This document shows, in pieces, positions 35,238-43,779 of a DNA stretch of 64,000 nucleotides; position 1 is the first letter of the stretch; each line of letters opens with the position of its first letter. Source of the stretch: G963663315 sp965116335. GTDB lineage: Bacteria > Pseudomonadota > Gammaproteobacteria > Arenicellales > Poriferihabitantaceae. Below the pieces are notes generated by a model. It was not told the DNA's origin. It was given only the letters and a program-made list of their open reading frames with translations, and did no database searches. Position numbers and translations under genes: made by a program. The stretch is taken from the NCBI GenBank assembly GCA_965116335.1, contig OZ220677.1, positions 2,666,001-2,730,000 of the forward strand, read 5' to 3'.

Positions 35238-36620
35238 ATGGAACCGTTTCTGCATACCATGAATCAGTACTGGCTGCCTGTGGTCGAATACTTCGCATTC
35301 GACTCAGGGGTGCTTACACAACCGGACATGATTGTCCGGCTGGGGGTGCAGCTTTGCCTGTTGGTTTGTTCGGCGTTTTTCTCAAGCTCTGAAATCGCAT
35401 TATTCTCCCTTTCCCGACTGGATCTGCAACAGCTACGGCGCGAACAGAACCCTCAATCAAAAACCATCCATGAGTTGCTTGACCAGCCCCGACGGCTGAT
35501 TATTTCTATCCTGAGTGGCAACGAACTCGTCAATATCGCCGCCACCGCCAACATGGCATTCATATTGATTGCGCTATACGAGGTGGAGCAGGTAGTGGTT
35601 ATCAATCTGCTGGTTATGGTGCCGTTGATGTTATTGCTCGGTGAAGTCACGCCGAAAACCATTGCAGTTGGCAATCCGGTTCGTTACAGCACCCGGATTG
35701 TGGCCCAGCCGTTGGCCTTGTGGATCAAGGTCATTGCTCCGGTTCGATGGGCCATCCGGGGCATTGCAGACCGGATCACGACTCTCTTCGTCGGTGAGGT
35801 CAAGACCGCCGACAACATTTTGCATGTCGATGAATTCCTGACTCTGGTTGAACAGGTTTCCGAGGAAGGTACGCTGGATGATACCGAGCGCGCCCTGATC
35901 TACAATTTGCTGGAGGCTAATGAAACCGAGATCGTCGAGGTCATGACGCCACGGACGCGAATGGCATTCCTGAATGTCGCGATGAGTGTGCCGGAGATGG
36001 TGGAGAAGTTCATCTCTTACCGCCATCCCCGTGTGCCGGTATTCAAGGCTCACCGGGATAATCTGGTCGGTTTCGTTCATGCTGAAGACATTTTGCGTCT
36101 GGTGCTGGACGGTGAAGATCTGGAAGCGCTCCAGCCGAAAGACATCATGCACCCCCCGGTAGTCGTGCCACTGACCAAGAAAGTCGATGAAATGTTTGAC
36201 TTTTTTCAGTCGAACCGGGTTCGGGCGGCGGCTTGTCTGAACGAGTTTGGCGGAGTCGAGGGCTTCATCACCATGCGCGGGGTATTGAACTTCATTTTTG
36301 GTGATGTCAGTGGAGGCTCGAAAGCGACCGCCGGACTCTATGCGGAAAAAGACTATAACATCTACGAAGTCCCGGGAGAAATGAAACTCAATGACTTCAA
36401 TAATCTGACCAATTTCGGCATTGAAGACCCCCGCATGACCACGGTCGGAGGGTACGCCTTCCGCCTGCTGGATCGGTTGCCACGGGAAGGAGACCGAGTC
36501 GAGAGTGAAGACATCCTGATCCAGATCATTGAGATGGATGATCACCGTATTGCCAGGGTACGCGTCGCCAGGGGCATGGATGAAGATGAATTTGACGATT
36601 TGACGGAGAAGGGATCATGA
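35238..36620 (+). CDS. DUF21-CBS-CorC family transporter (CNNM/CorB-like), first paralogue
   Basis: A 460-residue membrane protein with an N-terminal DUF21 domain (AFFSSSEIALFSLSRLDLQQL, GNELVNIAATANMAF, LLGEVTPKTIAVGNP). A cytoplasmic CBS pair (EVMTPRTRMAFLNV; KDIMHPPVVVPLTKKVDEMF) and a C-terminal CorC/HlyC domain follow. Family members are linked to magnesium or other divalent-cation export. The ATG at 35238 was chosen, with 35259 as an alternative. A good GAGGAG at about 35179 precedes a short out-of-frame ORF, so upstream translation is possible. Its end overlaps a second paralogue by four bases. Confidence 0.88.
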   Translation: MEPFLHTMNQYWLPVVEYFAFDSGVLTQPDMIVRLGVQLCLLVCSAFFSSSEIALFSLSRLDLQQLRREQNPQSKTIHELLDQPRRLIISILSGNELVNIAATANMAFILIALYEVEQVVVINLLVMVPLMLLLGEVTPKTIAVGNPVRYSTRIVAQPLALWIKVIAPVRWAIRGIADRITTLFVGEVKTADNILHVDEFLTLVEQVSEEGTLDDTERALIYNLLEANETEIVEVMTPRTRMAFLNVAMSVPEMVEKFISYRHPRVPVFKAHRDNLVGFVHAEDILRLVLDGEDLEALQPKDIMHPPVVVPLTKKVDEMFDFFQSNRVRAAACLNEFGGVEGFITMRGVLNFIFGDVSGGSKATAGLYAEKDYNIYEVPGEMKLNDFNNLTNFGIEDPRMTTVGGYAFRLLDRLPREGDRVESEDILIQIIEMDDHRIARVRVARGMDEDEFDDLTEKGS

Positions 36621-37879
36621 TCGGGGTTGCATGGTTACTCGCCATTCTTGTCCTGTTGCTGTTGAAGGGTTTTTTCTCCGGCTCTGAGATTGCTCTGGTC
36701 AACTCGGACAAGGTGAAACTGACGGCAAAGGCCAATCAGGGTAACCGGGGAGCGCGTGAGGCGCTGAAACTGTTCAAAACCCCCGATGTGATGCTCGGTA
36801 CAACCCTGGTCGGCACCAATGTGGCGACAGTAGCCCTGACCACATTGGGCACTCTGTTGTTGGTCAACAAGTTTGGCAGCCAGGGGGACCTTTACGCCTT
36901 TCTAGTTCTGACCCCGGTTCTCTTGATTCTGGGTGAAATTGTGCCGAAAAGCATCTTCCAGCAGAAGTCGGACGAGATTGTTCCGGTCGCGATCTGGCCG
37001 ATCAAGATATTTTCCCTGGTTTTTTATCCGGTGATATTCATTTTTTCGCGTATTGCCCGATTGATTGCCAGGCTGGTGGGCGGTGGCAAGGTCGAACAGA
37101 ATCTGTTCATGACCCGTGAGCAGATTCGTCTGGTGGTCGATATGACCGAAAGAACCTCATCCGTAGATGCGTTTGATCGGGGACGGATTCGTCGAGTGAT
37201 CCGGTTCGGGGAAACCACAGTAGGGGAGGCGATGATTCCGATTGCCGAAGTCACGGCGATCAGCGATACGCGCAATATCCTGCGTGCCATCGCCACCGTC
37301 CGGCGCAAGGGCTATAACCGGCTGCCTGTCTACAAGGGCAATACCAGCAATATCATCGGTATCGCGACCCTGACCACCTGGGACTTGATGGATGCAGCCA
37401 CCCCTGAAAAGTCCCTGGACGATTTTATCAAACCCGCACAATATGTCTTGCAGTTTCAGACGATTGATCAATTATTACCTATCCTGCGGCAACGGCACGA
37501 TCACATGGCCGTGGTCGTGGATGAGTTCGGCTCCGCAATCGGCATCATTACCATGGAGGACATTGTTGAGGAAGTGGTCGGAGACATTGATGTCGGCTAT
37601 GATTTTGAAGAGTATCTACCCCGGCGAAAACGGTTTTTCCAGAAATTGCAGGAAAATCAATATCTGGTTGATTCCAGACAGTCGGTGTCCGAGGTCAACG
37701 AAACCCTGGAAATCAACCTGAATACCAAAGTGGCGCACACGATTGGCGGACTGATCATGTCGCAGTTAGGGCATATCCCGGAACAAGGTGAATACCTGGT
37801 TGAGCAGGGATACCGTTTCATCGTAGAAGAACGCACGGAAAAGGCGATTGTGAGTTTAAAAATCGAGCGATTGCAGTGA
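36617..37879 (+). CDS. DUF21-CBS-CorC family transporter (CNNM/CorB-like), second paralogue
   Basis: A 420-residue protein with the same architecture as its neighbour. DUF21 shows GFFSGSEIALVNSDKVKL and LILGEIVPKSIFQQKSDE. The CBS pair includes EAMIPIAEVTAISDT and DDFIKPAQYVLQFQTI. The segment VVVDEFGSAIGIITMEDIVEEVVG links the second CBS to the CorC domain. It overlaps the upstream paralogue by ATGA, so the two are translationally coupled and could form a heteromer. It is divergent enough from the first copy that the duplication is not recent. Confidence 0.88.
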   Translation: MIGVAWLLAILVLLLLKGFFSGSEIALVNSDKVKLTAKANQGNRGAREALKLFKTPDVMLGTTLVGTNVATVALTTLGTLLLVNKFGSQGDLYAFLVLTPVLLILGEIVPKSIFQQKSDEIVPVAIWPIKIFSLVFYPVIFIFSRIARLIARLVGGGKVEQNLFMTREQIRLVVDMTERTSSVDAFDRGRIRRVIRFGETTVGEAMIPIAEVTAISDTRNILRAIATVRRKGYNRLPVYKGNTSNIIGIATLTTWDLMDAATPEKSLDDFIKPAQYVLQFQTIDQLLPILRQRHDHMAVVVDEFGSAIGIITMEDIVEEVVGDIDVGYDFEEYLPRRKRFFQKLQENQYLVDSRQSVSEVNETLEINLNTKVAHTIGGLIMSQLGHIPEQGEYLVEQGYRFIVEERTEKAIVSLKIERLQ

Positions 37880-37894
37880 GGCTGCGAGAATAGC

Positions 37895-38470
37895 ATGACC
37901 GTCAGCCCGACTCTTCCCCCGCTTGTGCATTGCTCCGATTCAGGACGGGTACAGGATGTCTGCTTTACTCCTTCCCCTAATTTTGATGAGCGTCCCGACA
38001 ACGAAGAAGTCTCTGTTCTGGTTATTCACGCGATCAGTCTGCCTCCCGGCTGTTATCATAACCGTTACGTCGAAGACCTGTTCACCAACTGTCTTGCCCC
38101 CGGCGCACATCCGTATTTTGAACAGATAGCGGAGCTTGCCGTTTCCGCTCATTTCTATATCGAGAGAGAGGGCCGGTTGATCCAGTTCGTGCCGACCCAC
38201 CGTCGTGCATGGCATGCCGGTCAATCCGTGTTCCGGGGGTGCCCGCGAGTGAATGATTTTTCGATAGGAGTTGAACTGGCGGGCAGTGATCATGACGAAT
38301 TCGAGTCCGCCCAATACATAACCCTTGCGCGGCTGACTCGTTGCCTCCAATCGGCATACCCGAAAATCACGGTTGAAAACATCGTCGGGCACAGCGATAT
38401 TGCCCCCGGACGCAAGACAGACCCCGGTCCAAACTTCAACTGGGAGCACTATCGGGAGCTGTTGGTTTAA
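37895..38470 (+). CDS. ampD: 1,6-anhydro-N-acetylmuramyl-L-alanine amidase AmpD
   Basis: Cytoplasmic zinc amidase that removes stem peptides from anhydro-muropeptides in cell-wall recycling. The 191-residue length is typical. The first zinc His is in VIHAISLPPG, the AHFYIEREGRLIQFVP core follows, and the remaining ligands are in GHSDIAPGRKTDPGPNFNW. It begins 15 bp after the second transporter gene and may share its transcript. tRNA-Thr follows after about 130 bp with no clear terminator. Confidence 0.95.
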   Translation: MTVSPTLPPLVHCSDSGRVQDVCFTPSPNFDERPDNEEVSVLVIHAISLPPGCYHNRYVEDLFTNCLAPGAHPYFEQIAELAVSAHFYIEREGRLIQFVPTHRRAWHAGQSVFRGCPRVNDFSIGVELAGSDHDEFESAQYITLARLTRCLQSAYPKITVENIVGHSDIAPGRKTDPGPNFNWEHYRELLV

Positions 38471-38602
38471 TGCGCGTTAGGGCGGTTGCGGGGTGCTTGG
38501 CGTCCGGCCGGCAAGCAAATATCGGCAGGAGTCGTCATTTCCCGGTAGACTATGGCGCGGTGTGGCGCATATAATCCAGCGTCAGACCCGTGTCCCGCCT
38601 TT

Positions 38603-38678
<76 letters not shown>

Positions 38679-38708
38679 TCCTTTGTCGCAAGTTAGATGC
38701 CGCAACAA

Positions 38709-38744
38709 CCAGCCGTCATTCCCGTGTAAACGGGAATCCACAAC
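38709..38744 (+). repeat. Dispersed palindromic repeat, class B, near tRNA-Thr
   Basis: Contains CATTCCCGTGTAAACGGGAATCC, an inverted repeat (ATTCCCG/CGGGAAT) followed by CACAAC. It is the same element class that recurs at 47429, 47568, 48214 and 48432 and, inverted, between about 54450 and 54830. It is REP-like, intergenic and non-coding. Confidence 0.75.
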
Positions 38745-38812
38745 AATACAGAACCTGCAATTACCGATGCGTAGAGCTTGTCCTCGGCTCCGAACAACCG
38801 GCCCATGCCTTC

Positions 38813-38833
38813 GCCCGGCCCTTAAGGCCGGGC
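38813..38833. repeat. Strong hairpin (8-bp perfect stem)
   Basis: GCCCGGCC and GGCCGGGC flank a CTTAA loop, 26 bp beyond the stop of the minus-strand secreted-protein gene. Neither side is followed by a T-run, so it is not a canonical intrinsic terminator. It could protect the 3' end of that mRNA or be another REP-like element. Confidence 0.6.
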
Positions 38834-38858
38834 TAAAGGGAGTTGTCTGTAGAAACCC

Positions 38859-39365
38859 CTATAAACTGTCGTTGTCGTCTTTTATCTTAAACCTCCACGT
38901 TCCAGATACGCTGATAGGCTGCTCAATAAAGCCATCCCAAGCCCTTACTGCCGTAAACGTAGCCGTTTTAGTCCCGCTTGGACCAATCAGAGGCCATATC
39001 ACTATACGGCACCAACCATGCTCAAACCAGCACCTTGCAAGATTTCCGCTCATATACCTCGGAGGAATGTAGTAATTGTGGGTAGCACTTCTCCTGATAG
39101 TGGATGGTGACCAGGTTTTACCGTCGGTTGACCCCTTGGCGGCCGCTCTGCTTGCACTCCCGCTGATAGTGAAGTCAATGTAAGTTTCGGTATTACTACT
39201 ACCGAGACCTGTTGGGACGTACCACTTCAGATACCCGAAAGAAGCTCGCCGAGCTTCTTCTTCACCGCTCACTGTGAATATTTTTTCCTCTTGCTGTCCA
39301 TGTGCGGGGGGAGGGGGGGTGAAAACCAAAAGCAATAAAGCAAAAGCAATAATAGATGACTTCAT
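38859..39365 (-). CDS. Small secreted protein of unknown function
   Basis: The frame is open from 39614, but the ATG at 39365 has a strong AAGGAG ribosome site and a clear signal peptide (MKSSIIAFALLLLVFTPPPP, cleavage likely after AHG). It encodes 168 residues. The remainder is rich in aromatic and Ser/Thr residues, with two cysteines close together (ARCWFEHGWC) that could form a disulfide after export. No family is recognised. It lies between tRNA-Thr and a repeat-bearing gap. The longer upstream reading passes through a repeat element and is discounted. Confidence 0.6.
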   Translation of the reverse strand: MKSSIIAFALLLLVFTPPPPAHGQQEEKIFTVSGEEEARRASFGYLKWYVPTGLGSSNTETYIDFTISGSASRAAAKGSTDGKTWSPSTIRRSATHNYYIPPRYMSGNLARCWFEHGWCRIVIWPLIGPSGTKTATFTAVRAWDGFIEQPISVSGTWRFKIKDDNDSL

Positions 39366-39506
39366 TAGAGATGACTCCTTAAAGTTAGATAACGTGACGG
39401 CTATGGCAGCCAGATTTTGACAGCATTTTACTTTATATTTACGGGCGGTTGTCAATTTTTTCCTGGTTGTGTGTAGCTCCTGACTCGCTCTGCGTGTTCC
39501 GACATT

Positions 39507-39543
39507 TGCGGGAGGGCACGGAGACCCTCCCCTACGATGACGG
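39507..39543 (+). repeat. Dispersed palindromic repeat, class D
   Basis: A copy of the GCGGGAGGGCAC...ACCCTCCCCTACGATGAC module, an inverted repeat with GGGAGGG/CCCTCCC arms, in the 280-bp gap between the secreted-protein gene and the glutamine-synthetase-like gene. The same module occurs at 47677, 48325 and 48543 and, inverted, at 54636. The rest of the gap holds nothing else recognised. Confidence 0.75.
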
Positions 39544-39645
39544 GTGGTTCGTGAGATGACGATTGTGTCCCCCATCATATCAGTCGTCATCTGCGGGCCG
39601 ACTTGAAGACTCACCGGGTTTGGGGAGTGATTTTTGACGGTGATA

Positions 39646-41070
39646 TTAGTAGAGACGCAGGTATTCGTTGACCTCCCAGTCGGTTACGGTTTGATGGTAG
39701 CGTTCCCACTCGTCTATCTTGTATTGTACAAATGAGTTCAGCATGACTGGCCCCATCACAGTTTTGGCGAGTTCGCTGCCAGCCAGCATTTCGGTCGCCT
39801 CCAGAAGATTGCGAGGCAACGGCGTCAGGTTGCGTTGTTGTTTTTCCTGATCATTCATTACATACAAATCCTCATCCAGGGACGTGCCCGGATCGACTTT
39901 ATTCACCATGCCGTCAACCGAGGCGGCCAGTGTCATGCCCAGCCCGAGGTAGGGGTTCATGCACATGTCGGCAGCGCGGTTTTCGATAGCGAACCGGCTC
40001 TGTGGCAGCCGCAGCATGGCGGAACGGTTATTTTTCCCGTAGGCCATGTGGGTAGGCGCCCAGGTATAGGTGCCGCCTTCGAACCCGCCCACCTTGGGCA
40101 CCAGTCCGTTGTATGAATTGACGGTGCAGCAGGCTACGGCTGTGATGGCTCCGCCGTGCTTGAGGATTCCGCCCACTGAATGCAGCGCGTCTTCGCTCCA
40201 TTGCCCGTTTTCCCCTTCGTACACATTCACTCCGGGGTTGTCGATTCGCTGAATCGAGGTATTCATGTGCGCTCCGGAACGCCAGTCGCCGGTCGTGGGT
40301 TTTGGCATATAGGTGACAAAGTGGCCGTGTTTCTTGGCGATTTCCTTCAACAATACACGCAGGAAAACCAGGCGGTCGGCCATATTCAGCACGTCTGTAT
40401 AGTGAAAATCCAGCTCGAATTGGGAATAGGCGCCCTCAGTTACCACATCGTGGAGATTCCATCCGAGTCCCTCAAGAATGTCGATCAATTCACCCAGGAA
40501 TCCCATCGAATCCAGTGCGTATTCGACATCATAGCCAAATGCCTGACGCCGGGAACGGACTCCCTTGCCCGGCTGCGGGTCATCGTCATAGGCTTTTATC
40601 GGCTGGCCGTTCTCGTCCCATTTCATGACGATAAATTCAGGCTCGATACCGGCGTACATGGAGTAGCCCTGGGATGCTGCGTCCCGGATGGCACGTTTCA
40701 GCGCCTGCCTGGGACAGAGATTATACGGCTTGCCTTCCCACCATAGATCGGAGAATACCCATGCGATGGTCTGGTCCCAGGGGCAAATCTGGATCGTATC
40801 CATATCCGGCAGGGGCACCTGGTCAGAATCCGCTGGCCCCAGTTCCGGGACAAACGAAATCGAGTGCACCGCAAATTGCGGGCCTTTGCCCATAAACAGC
40901 AATTCAAAATCACTGATGGGTACGGGTTTGGTCTTGGGCAGGCCAAACATATCGATCCAGCAGGAGAGGATATATTTTACGCCAGCGGCTTCGAGTTCCA
41001 TTTTTTTCGCGGTTACTGCCTGCGGGTCTGGCAGCGCATCTTCAAAGTGTTCGTGATAGTGGTTGCTCAT
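39646..41070 (-). CDS. Glutamine synthetase-family ligase
   Basis: A 474-residue member of the glutamine synthetase superfamily. Visible are the N-terminal beta-grasp domain (VKYILSCWIDMFGLPKTKPVP), the metal-binding AGIEPEFIV, the second Glu cluster VVTEGAYSQFELDF, GAHMNTSIQ, and AMLRLPQSRFAIENRAADMCMNPYL. It departs from housekeeping GlnA and resembles the GlnT/PuuA/gamma-glutamylmethylamide synthetase group that ligates glutamate to amines. It is the last gene of a minus-strand cluster with a glyoxalase, a Rieske oxygenase and a cupin. A role in amine assimilation is inferred from context. Confidence 0.85.
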   Translation of the reverse strand: MSNHYHEHFEDALPDPQAVTAKKMELEAAGVKYILSCWIDMFGLPKTKPVPISDFELLFMGKGPQFAVHSISFVPELGPADSDQVPLPDMDTIQICPWDQTIAWVFSDLWWEGKPYNLCPRQALKRAIRDAASQGYSMYAGIEPEFIVMKWDENGQPIKAYDDDPQPGKGVRSRRQAFGYDVEYALDSMGFLGELIDILEGLGWNLHDVVTEGAYSQFELDFHYTDVLNMADRLVFLRVLLKEIAKKHGHFVTYMPKPTTGDWRSGAHMNTSIQRIDNPGVNVYEGENGQWSEDALHSVGGILKHGGAITAVACCTVNSYNGLVPKVGGFEGGTYTWAPTHMAYGKNNRSAMLRLPQSRFAIENRAADMCMNPYLGLGMTLAASVDGMVNKVDPGTSLDEDLYVMNDQEKQQRNLTPLPRNLLEATEMLAGSELAKTVMGPVMLNSFVQYKIDEWERYHQTVTDWEVNEYLRLY

Positions 41071-41124
41071 GATTTTCTCTTAATCTGATGGGTGTGTTTG
41101 ATGGAGTCGGATTGGTGGTGACGA

Positions 41125-41538
41125 TTATTTGGATAGGGGTTCATTTAATTCGATCGGGTAGCCGTCCGGGTCCTTGATGAAAGCCAGAATGCGAGTGCCG
41201 TTTTTCATCGGGCTCGGTTCTTTGGTGAACTCGACGCCTTCTTGCTTGAGATATTCGCTGGCCGCGTAGACATCGGAAACCTTGAGCGCTATATGACCCC
41301 AGGCATTTCCCCGGTCGTATGGCTCAGTTTGATCCCAGTTGTAGGTTAATTCCAGGTTGGTGCTGTCATCTTCCCCGTGATAACCGACGAAAGTATTGGT
41401 AAACCGGCCTTGCGGGTATTCATTCTGGCGGAGAATTTTCATACCCAGAATACGGACATAGAAATCCAGGGATTTTTCCAGGTCACTGACTCGTAACATG
41501 GTGTGGTCAATACGAAAATCGGGGTTTGCTGTATTCAT
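41125..41538 (-). CDS. gloA: Lactoylglutathione lyase (glyoxalase I)
   Basis: A 137-residue glyoxalase/VOC-fold enzyme that isomerises the methylglyoxal-glutathione hemithioacetal. The metal ligands are in RIDHTMLRVSD (His), NLELTYNWD (Glu), WGHIALKVSDVY (His) and DPDGYPIELNE (Glu). Length and motif order match GloA closely. It sits between the Rieske oxygenase and glutamine-synthetase-like genes, with short gaps of 34 and 54 bp. This is unusual for gloA and may indicate a role in detoxifying an aldehyde made by the cluster. Confidence 0.93.
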   Translation of the reverse strand: MNTANPDFRIDHTMLRVSDLEKSLDFYVRILGMKILRQNEYPQGRFTNTFVGYHGEDDSTNLELTYNWDQTEPYDRGNAWGHIALKVSDVYAASEYLKQEGVEFTKEPSPMKNGTRILAFIKDPDGYPIELNEPLSK

Positions 41539-41572
41539 TTGACAGGGTGATAGGGTTTTGAAAGTTTATCGG

Positions 41573-42685
41573 TTATCGTGGCTGGCCGTTGGCAGTGGTC
41601 GATTCGACGACCAGCTGCTGGAATCGGTGCACACTGTTTTCCCAGTGAGGAGAAAGCCAGCCGCCACTGTCGGCAACCGGGGATTTTCGTCCGAGTTGCA
41701 GACGCTCACACATAGAGTGGTCCTCCTTGTGCACGTTGTACCACAGTTTCTTCAGATTTTCGATCTGATCTGTGGAAACCGGGCTGTCCTGATGCAGGTA
41801 GATCACCCGGAATTGTCGGGTCTGATCTACACTAATCGGGATATTCAGGTGGATGCCCAGCTGGTCCGGGGCGTAAGTGCCCATCACGAAATTAGGGAAC
41901 AGGGTCAGGTATCGGGAGGTTACCGCCAGCGTGTTTGCGGTATCGGTTGCATCGTCCGGTTCGATATCGCAGGCGCTGCCCAAGCAATGCCGATCAATAA
42001 TGGTATAGTGGTCGGTCAGGGGCTGGCTGGTGGTCGTCTTATGGACGAACTGAACATGATACGGCTCAATGAAGTTTTCCAGCAACAGCTTCCAGTTACA
42101 ATGGACGATACCCATATCCAGTGTCGCCACCGGCCGGATATGCTCCAGAGGCAGGTCGCCGATCTGTCTTTTCAACGGTTCTAAAAACTGCTCGAAATCC
42201 TCTGCCTGACCATCCAGGTTGACAAAAACCCAGTCATGCCAGGTCTCACAACGTACCGGAAACAGGCCGTTTGATTGCAAGGAGAAGTCCGGCGGGGGCG
42301 TTCGTTCAGTACCACCGAACCAGGGGGCTGCCTTGAGTTCGCCCTGAAGATTGTAGGTCCAGGAATGATAGGGACAGCGGATCAGTTTGCCGAAATTTCC
42401 GGCCTGATCGACCAGTTTCAGGCAGCGATGGCGACAGACATTGTGAAATGCGGCGACCTCGTTTTTATCATTGCGTACCAGCAAGACCGGTTGGTCGCCG
42501 ACTGTGATCGGTTGCAGGTCGCCAGGTTGCCTGAGTGGATGGGCAAAACCCGCAAATACCCAGCTATTTGCAAACAGGGTGCGGTTTTCAGTCTGGTGAA
42601 ATTCGGCGCTGGTATAAGCGAACCCCGGCAGCCCTTTTTTTATGGCAGACTGATTGTTGCTGAATTTATTTAACAAGTCGGTCAT
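41573..42685 (-). CDS. Rieske-type oxygenase, alpha subunit
   Basis: A 370-residue Rieske non-heme iron oxygenase. The 2Fe-2S ligands are CRHRC and CPYHSW, spaced as C-x-H...C-x2-H. The mononuclear iron site is in LLENFIEPYHVQFVHK. It resembles the branch that includes glycine-betaine demethylase and choline/carnitine monooxygenase rather than aromatic dioxygenases, although the substrate cannot be fixed here. A reductase gene is not adjacent. It lies 16 bp after the cupin gene and is probably co-transcribed with it. Confidence 0.88.
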   Translation of the reverse strand: MTDLLNKFSNNQSAIKKGLPGFAYTSAEFHQTENRTLFANSWVFAGFAHPLRQPGDLQPITVGDQPVLLVRNDKNEVAAFHNVCRHRCLKLVDQAGNFGKLIRCPYHSWTYNLQGELKAAPWFGGTERTPPPDFSLQSNGLFPVRCETWHDWVFVNLDGQAEDFEQFLEPLKRQIGDLPLEHIRPVATLDMGIVHCNWKLLLENFIEPYHVQFVHKTTTSQPLTDHYTIIDRHCLGSACDIEPDDATDTANTLAVTSRYLTLFPNFVMGTYAPDQLGIHLNIPISVDQTRQFRVIYLHQDSPVSTDQIENLKKLWYNVHKEDHSMCERLQLGRKSPVADSGGWLSPHWENSVHRFQQLVVESTTANGQPR

Positions 42686-42701
42686 GCTAAATTCTCGCTA
42701 T

Positions 42702-43112
42702 TCAGTTCTTTTTTCCGGCTGGCATGTCCTCAGGGTCAATGCCGGGGACATGGGTTACACCGGAAAGCTCTTTCCAGTTTACCGGGTACGCAGCATAAAA
42801 GATAATACACTTACCGTCCGACTCGTAGACGACGTGACTGTCTTTCGGAATATACATCAAGTCACCGGGGCCAAGCTCATTACTTTCCCCGTCAACTATC
42901 ATACGAAACGTGCCTTGAAAACAGTAGATCAGCTCGTCGCAGGTCAGGTCCCAGGGAATAGAAGCATCATTCAGGAAATTGATTCCTGCGGCCATGCTGG
43001 CGCCCGTTGCAGTGGTTACAAACGGCTTGATGTAGGTGCCTCCTTGTTCAAGATTCTCAAATCGATCAAAGATTTCGCTGATTCTGTATACGGATGGTTT
43101 AGGCATTGTCAT
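42702..43112 (-). CDS. Cupin-domain protein
   Basis: A 136-residue single cupin of the EutQ-like type. The second half shows DELIYCFQGTFRMIVDGE and LGPGDLMYIPKDSHVVYES. Only some of the classical metal ligands are evident, so binding rather than catalysis is possible. It is the first gene of the cluster cupin, Rieske oxygenase, GloA and glutamine-synthetase-like enzyme. ATGs at 43112 and 43106 are both plausible starts. The 100 bp before the divergent DUF192 gene should hold the promoters. Confidence 0.82.
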   Translation of the reverse strand: MTMPKPSVYRISEIFDRFENLEQGGTYIKPFVTTATGASMAAGINFLNDASIPWDLTCDELIYCFQGTFRMIVDGESNELGPGDLMYIPKDSHVVYESDGKCIIFYAAYPVNWKELSGVTHVPGIDPEDMPAGKKN

Positions 43113-43212
43113 TTATCGGGTTAATTGATACATTAATAGAGTGTAGGAATACAACTGATCCCATACAGTACCAATACTACTACTGGCAAGTCTATAGCCT
43201 GTGTGACTCAAT

Positions 43213-43770
43213 TTGAATGTTCGCCATCAAGGTCGCCGGTTTCCTCTCCCTGTCTGGCCGACTTCCACCGTAGTTATTGCTCTCATTCTGTCCGGCGTGG
43301 CGGTCTGGTTTATGAGCGGGGTATCCGCTACAGGCTGCCAGGAAATGACGGCAGGAATGCGATCGATGCACACAGAAGAAGTGTCCTTGCTGAATGATCG
43401 GGGACAGGTGGTTGTTTTGCAAACCCGCATTGCGGATGATGAGGTCGAACGCGCCGCCGGTTATCAGCATATCTGTAAAAATATTATTGATTCTTCCTCC
43501 ATATTATTTGCCTGGCCGGAACCGATCTTTACCCGTTTCCACATGAGGAATGTCAAGGCGCCTCTGGATATCGGGTTTTTCGATGCTCAGGGCAAACTGT
43601 TTTCGGTCCTGCGGATGCAACCTGCCGGGGATGACGGGGATTCACAGCTTTACGCTCCATCACAGCCATTTCAGTATGCGCTTGAAGCCGGTCAGGGGTT
43701 TTTTGCCGAACAGAATCTATCTACGCAGAGAACCCGACTGATCACCAGCAAGCTGTATGATTCCAGATAG
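43213..43770 (+). CDS. DUF192 family exported protein
   Basis: A 185-residue protein with an N-terminal membrane or signal segment (VVIALILSGVAVWFMSGVSA). A DUF192 domain follows, recognised by ERAAGYQHI, SILFAWPEPIFTRFHMRNVKAPLDIGFFDAQGK and the YALEAGQGFF motif near the end. DUF192 proteins are small beta-rich exported proteins of unknown role. Two cysteines (in TGCQEM and HICKN) could pair. The stop lies nine bases before the S9 peptidase start, suggesting one transcript. Confidence 0.82.
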   Translation: MNVRHQGRRFPLPVWPTSTVVIALILSGVAVWFMSGVSATGCQEMTAGMRSMHTEEVSLLNDRGQVVVLQTRIADDEVERAAGYQHICKNIIDSSSILFAWPEPIFTRFHMRNVKAPLDIGFFDAQGKLFSVLRMQPAGDDGDSQLYAPSQPFQYALEAGQGFFAEQNLSTQRTRLITSKLYDSR

Positions 43771-43779
43771 CGCATTGTT

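Noticed and set aside
35185..35392. Short ORFs after a good GAGGAG site upstream of the first DUF21-CBS gene (17-codon ORF ending in TGATG; 65-codon ORF from 35195)
   Set aside because: They could be leader peptides, but the ribosome site is too close to the first ATG, and the longer ORF runs out of frame inside a well-conserved gene.
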